DNA of 64,000 nt, taken from Thiomonas sp. X19 (GTDB taxonomy: Bacteria; Pseudomonadota; Gammaproteobacteria; Burkholderiales; Burkholderiaceae_C). The stretch is from assembly GCF_900089495.1 (NCBI RefSeq), contig NZ_LT605203.1, forward strand, positions 1,180,058 to 1,244,057. The letters run 5' to 3'. Shown piece by piece: positions 17,014 through 26,760 of the stretch. A model generated the notes under the pieces. That model was given only the letters and a program-made list of their open reading frames with translations, made no database searches and was not told the DNA's origin. How positions within the stretch are numbered: position 1 is the first letter of the stretch; every line of letters begins with the position of its first letter. Made by a program: the position numbers and the translations under genes.

Positions 17014-17856
17014 ATGCTCGCCTACCGCCATGCCTTTCACGTCGGCAATCCTGCCGATGTGCTCAAACACATCGTGCTGCTCGGTGTGCTCGAACGCATG
17101 GCCGCGAAGGACAAGGCGTATTGGTATATCGACACCCACGCCGGCGCCGGCAGCTACCAGTTGGCCGACCGCATGGCCCAGCGCCTGGCCGAGTACCAGA
17201 CCGGCATCGGCCTGCTGTGGGGGCGCAAGGACATGCCGTCGCCGGTGGCGGCCTATGTGAAACACATCCGCACCTTCAACGCCGGCGGCGAGCTGCGCAC
17301 CTACCCCGGCTCGCCCGCGCTGGCCGGTTCGGTGCTGCGGCCGCAAGACCGCATGCGCCTGTTCGAGCTGCACACCACCGACTTTCGTCTGCTCGACGCC
17401 ACATGGGGCCAGCAGCCGCATGTGGAAGTGCGCAACAGCGACGGCTTTGCCGGGCTCAAGGCCATGCTGCCGCCGCCCACGCGTCGCGGCGTGGTGCTGA
17501 TCGATCCGTCCTACGAACTCGACAGCGATTACGGCCAGCTCGTCGCCGCCCTGCGCGACGCCATCACCCGCTTCGCCACCGGCGTCTACTGCGTTTGGTA
17601 TCCGCAGTTGCAAAGCCTCGAATCCATCCGCCTGCCCAAGCGCCTCAAGGCGCTGTCACCCGCCGGATGGATGCACGCCCAACTCTCCACCGCTGCGCCT
17701 CGCCCCGATGGCTTCGGCCTCATGGGCAGCGGCATGTTCGTCATCAATCCGCCTTTCGGCCTGCAGGAAGGTCTGAAAGCCACGTTGCCCTGGCTGGCCC
17801 GCACCCTGGGGCAGGACGGGGCGGGCAGGCATGTGCTGGAAGGACATACGCCATAG
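17014..17856 (+). CDS. rlmJ: 23S rRNA (adenine(2030)-N6)-methyltransferase
   Basis: A 280-residue N6-adenine methyltransferase that modifies A2030 of 23S rRNA. Family motifs: N-terminal LAYRHAFHVGNPADVLKH, the SAM-binding DTHAGAGSY, a catalytic IDPSYELDSDY (the DPPY-type motif with Ser in the third place) and the C-terminal MFVINPPFG. Length is typical. It is a single-gene unit followed by a REP-like repeat. Confidence 0.95.
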   Translation: MLAYRHAFHVGNPADVLKHIVLLGVLERMAAKDKAYWYIDTHAGAGSYQLADRMAQRLAEYQTGIGLLWGRKDMPSPVAAYVKHIRTFNAGGELRTYPGSPALAGSVLRPQDRMRLFELHTTDFRLLDATWGQQPHVEVRNSDGFAGLKAMLPPPTRRGVVLIDPSYELDSDYGQLVAALRDAITRFATGVYCVWYPQLQSLESIRLPKRLKALSPAGWMHAQLSTAAPRPDGFGLMGSGMFVINPPFGLQEGLKATLPWLARTLGQDGAGRHVLEGHTP

Positions 17857-17876
17857 GGAGCGCCCTGGCGTTTCTT

Positions 17877-17957
17877 GAGCGCCCCCAGGGTCGGCTCGCC
17901 GGCCAGCCCCCCGTGGGGGTCAAGGAAACTTGGGGCGGCCCTGCGTTTCCTTGAGAG
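17877..17957 (-). repeat. REP-like hairpin repeat after rlmJ
   Basis: TCAAGGAAAC and GTTTCCTTGA pair perfectly around TTGGGGCGGCCCTGC. It is preceded by the CCCCCCGTGGGGG stem and the GCGCCCCCAGGGTCGG block. It lies 20 bases after the rlmJ stop. Confidence 0.85.
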
Positions 17958-18161
17958 ATTGAGCCGCCGGCCTCCAACCTGCCCCCCATGGTGAGGTGCC
18001 GCAGGCGCTGGCCATGCTCGAGATGGATGGGCCGCGACATGACCTGGCGTTGGCGGGTGCGCCGGGTTGCAGCCTGAGCGCAGCGGGATAATGATGATCG
18101 GCCGTCGCCCCGCCCCTTGCCCTGCAGCGCCCGCCCATCACCTGCTTTTCCTCGCCCGACC
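17958..18161. other. noncoding gap before glrK
   Basis: About 200 bases between the rlmJ-side repeat and the sensor kinase. No convincing ORF, terminator or strong promoter box is seen. It presumably carries the glrK-qseG-glrR promoter. Confidence 0.5.
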
Positions 18162-19805
18162 ATGCGCATGCCCTATCCCCGTTCCTTCTCCAGCCTCTTG
18201 CTGGCGGGCTTCGCGCTGGTGACGCTGCCGCTGCTGGCCGGGATGGCCTACACCGCCGTGGTGCAGGAGCGCCTCGCGGTGCAGACCCGGCAGTCGATCA
18301 CGCTCACGGTCAAGGTCACGCGCACCACGCGGCAGTTGGCGGAAGACATCTCCAGCCTGCAGCGTGCCGCGGGGCAGTTCTATGTGCTGCAGGACCCGCA
18401 GCTGCGCTCCGGCATGGGCGAGGCGCACGAGTCCATTCGACAGGCGCTGCAAAACCTGCGGGCCATGCCCTTCGGCCCGTCGAACACCGAACGCATCCGG
18501 CAAATCGGCCTGCGCGAAGGCGTGCTGTATGCCCAGTTGAACGATCCGGCCAATGTCGGATTGCGGCGCTTCGACTCGTTCGCCACCGAGTTCAACACCC
18601 TCGGCCGGCTGGCCGATCAGGTGGCGGTGGCGGGCAATGCCATGGTGGAGGATCAGGCGGCTTCGCTCATACGCCGCGCCCACACCCTGCGCATCGTGCT
18701 GCTGAGTCAGGCTGCGGCGGCAGTGCTGTTGTCGCTGCTCATCGCTGGTCTGTTTTCCTGGTTGCTGGGCCGGCCGGTGCACCAGATCGACCAGGCCATC
18801 CGCCGTCTCGGGGCTGGCGACCTGCAGCCCCAGCCCCGGGTGCAAGGCCCCATCGACCTGGTGTTCCTCGGCCAGCAGCTCGACTGGCTGCGCCAGCGCC
18901 TGCGCGAGCTGGACGAGCAGAAACTGCGTTTCCTGCGGCATGTTTCGCACGAGCTGAAAACCCCGCTGGCCTCGCTGCGCGAAGGTGTGGAACTGCTGGC
19001 CGACGGCGTGGGTGGCAAGCTCACGGCGCAGCAGCGCGAGATCACGCAGATCATGCGTGGCAATGCGCGCGACCTGCAGGCGCGCATCGAGAACCTCATC
19101 GGCTACAGCCGCGCCCAGCGCCAGCTCGACCCGCTGGTTTCCAGCGGTGCGGACCTCGCCGCCCTGCTCGACCAGGTGGTGCGCCGCAACGACCTGGCGC
19201 TGCGCGCCAAACATCTGCAGGTCGTGCGCAGCGGCCATGCGCCCTTGCTCAAAGCCGATCGCGGCAAGCTCGACACCCTGTTCGAGAACCTGCTGATCAA
19301 CGCCATGCGCTTCAGCCCTGAAGGCGGGAGCATTCGCATCGACCTGCGCAGTGCCGACGGCGTGGTGCACGCCACCGTGGCCGACGAGGGTCCGGGCGTG
19401 GCCGAGAACGACCGCGCCCATTTGTTCAAGCCCTTCTTCCAGGGCAGCCGCCAACCCCCGGCGGCGGCCCCTGGAAGCGGCCTGGGGCTGGCCATCGCCC
19501 AGGAATATGCGCAACTGCATGGTGGCGAAATCCAGCTGTGCGACACCCCCGATCGCCCCGGTGCCAGCTTTTGCGTCCACCTGCCGCTGCAACCCGAGCT
19601 GCCAGCCGTGGGCGCATCCGCCTGGACCACGACCATGACCACCGCCTCGACCAACGCTTCAACCACCGCCCCCCCCTCGGCCTTGGCCCCGGCCAGCCGC
19701 CGTCTGCCGGACGCCGCACCGCAGCGCAACGAGCTTGCGGACTCCAGCACGGACCCGGAAGCGGAATGGCAACCGACCCAACCCTCCAACGACACACCCT
19801 CATGA
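18162..19805 (+). CDS. glrK: sensor histidine kinase (GlrK/QseE-type)
   Basis: A 547-residue membrane histidine kinase. One helix lies at about residues 10-32, a periplasmic helical sensor domain follows, a second helix is at about 177-203 and a HAMP-like segment comes after it. The H-box FLRHVSHELKTPLASLREG has the phospho-His near residue 263. The ATP-binding domain has the N-box ENLLINAMRFS, the DEGPGV G1 box, and GSGLGLAIAQEY. The C-terminal tail of about 55 residues is Ala/Thr-rich and unusual. The stop overlaps the next gene in ATGA. Order kinase, lipoprotein, sigma-54 regulator identifies the GlrK-QseG-GlrR (QseE-G-F) system of envelope sensing. Confidence 0.9.
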   Translation: MRMPYPRSFSSLLLAGFALVTLPLLAGMAYTAVVQERLAVQTRQSITLTVKVTRTTRQLAEDISSLQRAAGQFYVLQDPQLRSGMGEAHESIRQALQNLRAMPFGPSNTERIRQIGLREGVLYAQLNDPANVGLRRFDSFATEFNTLGRLADQVAVAGNAMVEDQAASLIRRAHTLRIVLLSQAAAAVLLSLLIAGLFSWLLGRPVHQIDQAIRRLGAGDLQPQPRVQGPIDLVFLGQQLDWLRQRLRELDEQKLRFLRHVSHELKTPLASLREGVELLADGVGGKLTAQQREITQIMRGNARDLQARIENLIGYSRAQRQLDPLVSSGADLAALLDQVVRRNDLALRAKHLQVVRSGHAPLLKADRGKLDTLFENLLINAMRFSPEGGSIRIDLRSADGVVHATVADEGPGVAENDRAHLFKPFFQGSRQPPAAAPGSGLGLAIAQEYAQLHGGEIQLCDTPDRPGASFCVHLPLQPELPAVGASAWTTTMTTASTNASTTAPPSALAPASRRLPDAAPQRNELADSSTDPEAEWQPTQPSNDTPS

Positions 19806-20481
19806 ACCGACCGTTTTCTGCAACACGGATTTCAACGCGCAGCCGCAGCCCCAGGCGCTCAGGCGCAGCGCTTGCTGCCCGATGCGCCGCTGCCGCCAGC
19901 TTCGGCACGCTGGCCCTGCTGTCCGGCTGCGCGCCGCTGCCGATGCACCCCGCGCCTGGAACCGCGCCGCACGGCGAATTGCAATCGGCCCAGCCCCCCC
20001 GGGGGCAGGCCGCACCCCCCAAACCGGCGGCAACGTCCGCCGCCGTCGCCTCGCTGTTCAAGCCCGAGCCACTGAGCATGAGCTGGATTGGCGACACATT
20101 GCGCCAAATCGCGCTCGACACGCAGGCGGCGGCCAACGCCGAGCAGCAGCGGCTGCAGGCCCTGGGGGCGCAGCGCACGCCGGCCGACAAGCTCAAGCTG
20201 GCGTATTTGCTGGTGGCGCGCGCCGCGCCCACGACGGAGGAAGCCAATCAGGCACAGGACTTGCTCAGAGGACTGGATAACCAGACCGACGACCCGGCGT
20301 CCAAGCAGTTCATCCGCGTCATGCAGCGCCTGACGCGCCAGACCCTGGACCTGGCGCAACTGCGCGCCGAGCTGGCCCGCAGCAACAAACAAGTGGCCGA
20401 TCTGCAGGACAAGATCGGCCAGATCAAGAACCTGGAGGTCGAATTGCAAGATCGTGCCCAAAGCCGGCCGGGGCCGGCGAA

Positions 20482-20485
<4 letters not shown>
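19802..20485 (+). CDS. qseG: QseG-like lipoprotein
   Basis: A 227-residue predicted outer-membrane lipoprotein. A basic N-region (RISTRSRSPRR) is followed by FGTLALLSGC with the lipobox Cys at about residue 43. The mature part starts with a Pro/Ala-rich linker and continues as an all-helical domain ending in a coiled coil (LAQLRAELARSNKQVADLQD). In enterobacteria QseG sits between kinase and regulator and activates the kinase by periplasmic contact; that role is inferred here from position, lipobox and fold. Start and stop both overlap the neighbouring genes by four bases. Confidence 0.78.
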
Positions 20486-21831
<1,346 letters not shown>

Positions 21832-21868
21832 GGCCTCGGCCGCAGGCTGTCACCGGGGTTCTTCCGGG

Positions 21869-21886
21869 CGTCGCTCAGGAGCGACA
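21869..21886 (+). promoter_or_regulatory. GlrR-type binding site 1
   Basis: CGTC, ten bases, GACA: one mismatch to the GlrR consensus TGTC-N10-GACA. It is centred about 190 bases before the predicted start of the sigma-54 transcript. Confidence 0.5.
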
Positions 21887-21931
21887 AAAAAAACAATGGA
21901 AATCAGGTGTTTGCACGGATCTGGCTATAGG

Positions 21932-21949
21932 TGTCGGGCTGCGGCGACA
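21932..21949 (+). promoter_or_regulatory. GlrR-type binding site 2
   Basis: TGTC, GGGCTGCGGC, GACA: an exact match to TGTC-N10-GACA, centred about 128 bases before the predicted start, the normal distance for an NtrC-class enhancer site. Confidence 0.75.
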
Positions 21950-21951
21950 AT

Positions 21952-21969
21952 TTTCAGTATTCATGGACA
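21952..21969 (+). promoter_or_regulatory. GlrR-type binding site 3
   Basis: TTTC, ten bases, GACA: one mismatch to the consensus. It is 20 bases from site 2, so the two sites would be on the same DNA face. Confidence 0.5.
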
Positions 21970-22042
21970 GGGTTTGTGGCGGCGCACTCCGCAAGCTCGG
22001 CTCGGTAAGCACAAGCTATTGATTCAAAACATGAAAACAGCC

Positions 22043-22058
22043 TGGCACGCAAACTGCA
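22043..22058 (+). promoter_or_regulatory. sigma-54 promoter
   Basis: TGGCACGCAAACTGCA matches the sigma-54 consensus TGGCAC-R-N4-TTGCW at every fixed position except the first T of TTGC. The invariant GG and GC are separated by the required ten bases. Transcription would start near 22069, giving a leader of about 60 bases for the small exported protein. Confidence 0.85.
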
Positions 22059-22128
22059 AGTAGAGGGCATGGTTGTGTTGAATCTGTCCTCAGCACATTG
22101 TCTTCAAACCTGAATCAGGAGCGATCCG

Positions 22129-22368
22129 ATGAACCCCAACATTCTGAGCAAACCCTGGATTCCCGCCTTGGGTTTTGCTGCTGCCATCTTGCTGGCCGCG
22201 CTGATGTCCGGGCAAGCCCACGCTGCCGGCATGCCTGCCGAAACCACGGCACAGGCAGCCACCATGCAACCAACAACCTACAACGCCGCGAAGAGCGGCG
22301 CCTCCGCCCCTGACAATGCGGGTGGAAAAGCCGACAAGATGAAAAAAGAAGGCGAAAAGAAAGAATGA
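22129..22368 (+). CDS. small exported protein under sigma-54/GlrR control
   Basis: A 79-residue protein of no known family. Residues 1-33 form a clear Sec signal peptide: a short polar N-region, the hydrophobic ALGFAAAILLAALMSG, and cleavage after QAHA-AG. The mature peptide of about 46 residues is Ala/Thr/Met-rich with a strongly charged end (ADKMKKEGEKKE). A ribosome site AGGAGCG precedes the ATG. The gene lies alone between a sigma-54 promoter and a strong terminator, so it is the only protein product of that transcript. A periplasmic or secreted stress peptide is a possible role, by inference only. Confidence 0.7.
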   Translation: MNPNILSKPWIPALGFAAAILLAALMSGQAHAAGMPAETTAQAATMQPTTYNAAKSGASAPDNAGGKADKMKKEGEKKE

Positions 22369-22415
22369 ATTCGTCAGGCGCTGCCTGACCCCGGTTGTTG
22401 TCTCCTCCCCCCTTG

Positions 22416-22441
22416 GCCAAGCGCATGCTTGGCATTTTTTT
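22416..22441 (+). terminator. rho-independent terminator
   Basis: GCCAAGC, loop GCAT, GCTTGGC, then A and seven T. A perfect 7-bp stem with a U-tract ends the transcript from the sigma-54 promoter at about 370 bases. Confidence 0.92.
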
Positions 22442-22521
22442 GCGCGTCGCGCGCGCAGAAATGGCGTGAACAGGACCTGGGTTTGGCGGCTTGGGCGCGA
22501 GGCGCTGCGGCGGCCCAATGG

Positions 22522-24783
22522 TCAGGGCAGCGTCAGATCGTGGAATGACCAGATCTCGACGCGGTTGCGCCCGCGTTGCTTGGCTTGGTAGAGCGCCTTG
22601 TCGGCGCGTGCGAGCAGGTCCTCGATGCCGCGGTCGGCGGCTTCCGAGTCGGCGGCATCGGCAATGCCGATACTGACGGTGAGCTGCTGGCGCAGGGGCG
22701 CGTGGTCCATCCCCGCCGATTCCTGAACGGCCAGGCGCAGGCGCTGTGCGAAGTCGTAAGCGCGCAGTCCGTCGCAATGGGGCAGGACGATGGCGAACTC
22801 GTCGCCACCGAGACGCCCGAAGAGATCGACGCTGCGGAGCTGGGACTTGCAGACCGTGGAGAAACTGCGCAGCGCGCGATCGCCCGCCGGGTGGCCGTAA
22901 ACATCGTTGAGTTGCTTGAAGTGATCGACGTCGATGGCCAGCAGCGCCAGGTCGTGGCTCAGTCGCCGCGCCTCGTGAAACGCGGCTGAGGCCTGGGCCA
23001 GGAAATGGCGACGATTGGACACGCCGGTGAGCGAGTCGGTGTAGGCCAGTTCCTGCAGGCTCAACTCACGCTGCTTGGTGGGGGTGATGTCCTTGAAGGC
23101 GAAGATCAGCGCCTCTTCATCCTGGTAATGCGTGTGGGTGATGGACAGCAGCAGCCAGAGCAAGCTGCCGTCGAAGCGACGGAATTTGACCTCCTGCCCA
23201 CTCACGGTGCCCTCGCGCAGCACGCGCGCAATGATGGCTTCGCGCTGGCCCGGCTCGGCCCAGAGGCTGCGCATGGGTTTGCCGTGGTGCTCGGCATGGC
23301 TGGCGCGAAAGAGTTCGTCCGAGGCCCGGTTGGAGAACATCAAGCCCGAGTCGCGCAGGCGGATGATGACCAGGGGCACGGGCGACGCATCGACCAAAAA
23401 GCGAAAACGCTGCTCGTCGCGCTGCAACTGGTCTTGCAGCCGCTTGAGCTCGGAGATGTCCTGCAGACTGGTGACGATGCCCAGCGGCTTGCCGCTCGAG
23501 TCAGCCACCTGGGCCTTGTTCAGGATCCAGACCGATTCCTCGCCGTCCTCCGGCAGTTGGCGGCATTCCTGCGACAGCGGCCGTCCTTCAGCCAGCAGCT
23601 TGCGGTCCATGGCGGTCCAGGTGTGCAACAGGCTGTCTTCGAACACGTCTTCAGGCGGGCGTCCCAGCATGGCATCGTGGGTGCGCCCCAGCAGCTGGGT
23701 GAAGGCTTTGTTGATGAGCGCAAGGCGCCCGTCGTTCGCGGTGTAGGCCGTGGGGTTGGGCAGGGCGCTGAGCAAGGAGTCCTGGAAGCGCAGTTGTCGT
23801 TGCAGCCGCGTCTGGCTCTCCACCAGGGCCGCGGTGCGCCGTTCGACGGCGCGTTCCAGTCTGGCGTTGGCTTCGCGCAATTGGCGCAACGCCGCACCGC
23901 GATCCTGCGCCAGGCTGCTGGCGAGCAGAACCGTGCAGGCCAGACTGATGCCCATGACCTGCAGCGCGGTGATGCGATCCATCGGCGGCAGCGCCGTCAT
24001 CGGCCCCAGGCCCATGGTGGTGCCCGCCAACTCCAATGCGAACAGCGCGGCCATGAGCAGGCTGGAAAGACGCATGGGCAGGCGGGTTGCGGCCCAAAGC
24101 AGGGGCAACAACACCAGGGTTCCAAGACCCAGCGGCAAGGCCTGCGTCGTGGGCGGGGCAAAGTAGATGAGCACCGTGCCCAGCAGGGCAAGCACCGGGA
24201 CGCCGAGCAGTTCGGGGGTTGGCGCCGGCAATGCATCGTTGCGACGCTCCCACCACAGCACCAGGGGTGGGGCGAAGATCAGCACGCTGCAAATATCGCC
24301 GACCAGCCAGCTCAGCCACAAGCCGCCGAGGTTGTGCATCGGCGGCAAGGGTGGCAGCAGCGTTGCGAGCATGCCGCCACCGGCACTGAACGCAGGAGCC
24401 AGCAGACCGAGCGTGACGATGAAGGCCAGCGTATTGCCTGTGCCTTGCAAGCCTGTCCATGGCCGGCGCAGGCGTTGCAACAGCCACCAGGCGATGAGCA
24501 CACCAACCGTGTTGCCCGTCGCGATGCACAGGGCTGCCAGCGGCGACCAGCCGACACTGAATGCATTGGCCAGGTAAGCGCCCAGCGCAATGCCTGGAGC
24601 GGCGGCCCAACCGCCAACCATGACGCCGAAAACGGCCACGGCACTGGAGGGCCAGAGCAACGCGCCTGCTGCGCCACTGCGCATCACCAACCACGCCAGC
24701 AGCACGTAGACGCCCGCCAGCGCAGCGTTGAACAGCAGCAGCTTGGACAGGCGCTGCAGTGCGGCTCTGGCGGGTGCCTGCAT
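22522..24783 (-). CDS. MASE1-PAS-PAS-GGDEF diguanylate cyclase
   Basis: A 753-residue membrane protein that probably makes c-di-GMP. Residues about 10-295 hold some eight hydrophobic helices of MASE1 type (LLWPSSAVAVFGVMVGGW is characteristic). Next come a coiled-coil linker (REANARLERAVERRTAALVE) and two PAS domains. The GGDEF domain has DSLTGVSNRRHFL, IDVDHFKQLND and an intact GRLGGDEFAIVLP. The inhibitory I-site RSVD is at the right distance, so product feedback is expected. The start is uncertain: an ATG 39 bases upstream is also in frame and the open frame goes further. It is encoded downstream of ndh on the same strand, about 300 bases away. Confidence 0.88.
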   Translation of the reverse strand: MQAPARAALQRLSKLLLFNAALAGVYVLLAWLVMRSGAAGALLWPSSAVAVFGVMVGGWAAAPGIALGAYLANAFSVGWSPLAALCIATGNTVGVLIAWWLLQRLRRPWTGLQGTGNTLAFIVTLGLLAPAFSAGGGMLATLLPPLPPMHNLGGLWLSWLVGDICSVLIFAPPLVLWWERRNDALPAPTPELLGVPVLALLGTVLIYFAPPTTQALPLGLGTLVLLPLLWAATRLPMRLSSLLMAALFALELAGTTMGLGPMTALPPMDRITALQVMGISLACTVLLASSLAQDRGAALRQLREANARLERAVERRTAALVESQTRLQRQLRFQDSLLSALPNPTAYTANDGRLALINKAFTQLLGRTHDAMLGRPPEDVFEDSLLHTWTAMDRKLLAEGRPLSQECRQLPEDGEESVWILNKAQVADSSGKPLGIVTSLQDISELKRLQDQLQRDEQRFRFLVDASPVPLVIIRLRDSGLMFSNRASDELFRASHAEHHGKPMRSLWAEPGQREAIIARVLREGTVSGQEVKFRRFDGSLLWLLLSITHTHYQDEEALIFAFKDITPTKQRELSLQELAYTDSLTGVSNRRHFLAQASAAFHEARRLSHDLALLAIDVDHFKQLNDVYGHPAGDRALRSFSTVCKSQLRSVDLFGRLGGDEFAIVLPHCDGLRAYDFAQRLRLAVQESAGMDHAPLRQQLTVSIGIADAADSEAADRGIEDLLARADKALYQAKQRGRNRVEIWSFHDLTLP

Positions 24784-25081
24784 ATCAGCCGTGTCCCGGC
24801 ACGACAAACTGCGGGAAAGCATGGCGCCGAGCCATGAGCGCCGGCTTGCCCTGCAAGGGGGACGCGCACGCGGTCCACAGCTGGCGGCGGGCAGCAGCCA
24901 GCTGCGATGCCTGGCGAGTGCCCGAAGTTGGGCGGATGTTCCCAATTTGCACGTTATCGTTCTTGTCTGGATTTTTCTACAGCATACCGAACAGTTCGCG
25001 CAGAAAAACCTGACAATCAGGGCGAAGCACTCGTCACCGATCACCCGTGTGCTCGATGCAACAGCACCCGCTAGGCTTCTC

Positions 25082-26422
25082 TCAATGCAACTTGATGCGC
25101 GGTTCGGTCGTGCGCGAGATCAGACGTGCCAGCGTGAGGAAGGCGGTTTTCCAGAAGCCATGCAAGGCATGCAGATGCTTGCGATAGAGCAGCCAGTAGA
25201 TGAACCTGGCGAAATGGCCTTCGATGAACAGGCTGCCCTTGGCCAAGCCGCCCATCAAGCTGCCCACGGTGCTGTGCTCGCCCAGGGAAACGAGGGAGCC
25301 GAAATCGCGGTAGTGGAAGGCGCGCAGCGGCTTGCTGGTGCACCGACGTTGAATTTGCCGCGCCAGAAAACTGGCCTGCTGGTGGGCGGCCTGGGCGCGT
25401 GGCGGCACACCGCCGGGGTGGCCTTCCCAGGGGCAGGCGGCGCAATCGCCCAGGGCAAAAATGGCGTCGTCGCGCGTGGTCTGCAAAGTGGGGCGGACCA
25501 CCAACTGGTTGATGCGGTTGCTTTCCAATCCATCGAGATCGCGCAGCACGTCGGGGGCTTTCACACCTGCGGCCCACACCACGAGTTCTGCCGGCAGAAA
25601 GTCGCCATCGGCCGTTTGCACCCCGGTCGCGGTGACGGCGGTGACGCGTTTGCCGGTGTGAATCTGCACGCCCAGCTTGGCGAGTTCGGCCGCTGCCGCC
25701 GTCGACACGCGCTCTGACAACGCGGGCAGGATGCGCGGAGCGGCCTCCACCAGGCTCAGGCGCATATCGCGTTCGGGGTCGATGCGATCCAGCCCGTAGG
25801 CGGCCAGCGTGCGGGTGGAGTTGTGCAGCTCGGCCACCAGTTCCACCCCGGTGGCGCCGGCGCCGATGGCCACCACCTTGAGTTGCTCCGGCCGCAGCGG
25901 GCCGGTTTGCGTGTTGGCGGCAATGCAGGCGTTGACCAGGCGCTTGTGGAAGCGCCGCGCGTCTTCAGGGCTGTCGAGGGCGATCGCGTACTCCGCTGCG
26001 CCGGGGGTGCCGAAGTCGTTGTTCTGGCTGCCCAGCGCCAGCACCAGGATGTCGTAGCCGAAGCTGCGGCGCGGCACGATTTCGCGCCCGTCCTCGTCCA
26101 GCGTCGGCGCCACCAGCACCTGTTTGCGGGCGCGGTCCAGCCCGTCCATCGCGCCCAGGCGGTACTTGAAGTGATGCCAGGTGGACTGCGCCAGGTAGTT
26201 CAGCTCGTTGTCGTCGATGTCGAGGGTGCCAGCAGCGGCCTGGTGCAGCAGCGGTTTCCACAAATGACTGCGACCGCGCTCGACCAGGGTGATGTCGGCG
26301 TGTCCGCGCCGGCCCAGGGTGTTGCCCAGGCGGGTGGCCAGTTCCAGCCCGCCGGCACCGCCGCCGACGATGACGATGCGTGGCAAGGAGGATGCCGGGG
26401 ATGCGTCGGTTTGTGAGTCCAT
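25082..26422 (-). CDS. ndh: type II NADH dehydrogenase
   Basis: A 446-residue FAD-dependent NADH:quinone oxidoreductase (NDH-2), peripheral on the inner face of the membrane and non-proton-pumping. The FAD-binding motif is IVIVGGGAGGLELATRLG, the NADH-binding motif is VVAIGAGATGVELVAEL, and the second FAD segment is AIFALGDCAACP. The C-terminal part with GHFARFIYWLLYRKHL and the basic tail is the membrane-anchoring region. The ATG chosen gives the ordinary start, MDSQTD, before the Rossmann motif; an upstream in-frame start would add 38 unconserved residues. Confidence 0.92.
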   Translation of the reverse strand: MDSQTDASPASSLPRIVIVGGGAGGLELATRLGNTLGRRGHADITLVERGRSHLWKPLLHQAAAGTLDIDDNELNYLAQSTWHHFKYRLGAMDGLDRARKQVLVAPTLDEDGREIVPRRSFGYDILVLALGSQNNDFGTPGAAEYAIALDSPEDARRFHKRLVNACIAANTQTGPLRPEQLKVVAIGAGATGVELVAELHNSTRTLAAYGLDRIDPERDMRLSLVEAAPRILPALSERVSTAAAAELAKLGVQIHTGKRVTAVTATGVQTADGDFLPAELVVWAAGVKAPDVLRDLDGLESNRINQLVVRPTLQTTRDDAIFALGDCAACPWEGHPGGVPPRAQAAHQQASFLARQIQRRCTSKPLRAFHYRDFGSLVSLGEHSTVGSLMGGLAKGSLFIEGHFARFIYWLLYRKHLHALHGFWKTAFLTLARLISRTTEPRIKLH

Positions 26423-26558
26423 GGTTTCTGGATTGTTGTTGGTCTTTGCAAGCGTACTGCGCATTGTGCGAAAAATGGGGCCTGCAAGGAAACACAGGCT
26501 CGCCCGGCGATGTTGCCGGGGCGCTGGCTGGCGCACAATCTCGGCTTGGGCACTTTAG

Positions 26559-26719
26559 GGCGACGCTGAACAAGCCCCTCGTGCGCATCGCATCCGCGCC
26601 TCGGGCGGTCTGCGGCGTTGCAAATCCGCGCCATAGCTTGGGCTATGGCTGTGGTTTGCGCCTTGCATCCCATCCCGATGCGCGGCGCGCTGCATCACGA
26701 GAACTGACTCAGCGTCGCC
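26559..26719. repeat. 161-bp palindromic element upstream of the helicase
   Basis: The ends are perfect inverted repeats (GGCGACGCTGA and TCAGCGTCGCC). Inside them are partly matching arms (CGTGCGCATCGCATCCGCGC against GATGCGCGGCGCGCTGCATC). At the centre is CCATAGC, TTG, GGCTATGG. The whole could fold into one long hairpin. It looks like a miniature inverted-repeat element and lies 41 bases before deaD, in its leader or promoter. Confidence 0.75.
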
Positions 26720-26760
26720 TTGGCGCCCCTTTCATTCACCGTCATCAGGTTCATCCATCC

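Noticed and set aside
22069..22128. A GlmY/GlmZ-like small RNA in the leader of the sigma-54 transcript
   Set aside because: The leader of about 60 bases has no clear GlmY-like hairpin set. Position beside glrR is suggestive, but sequence gives no support.
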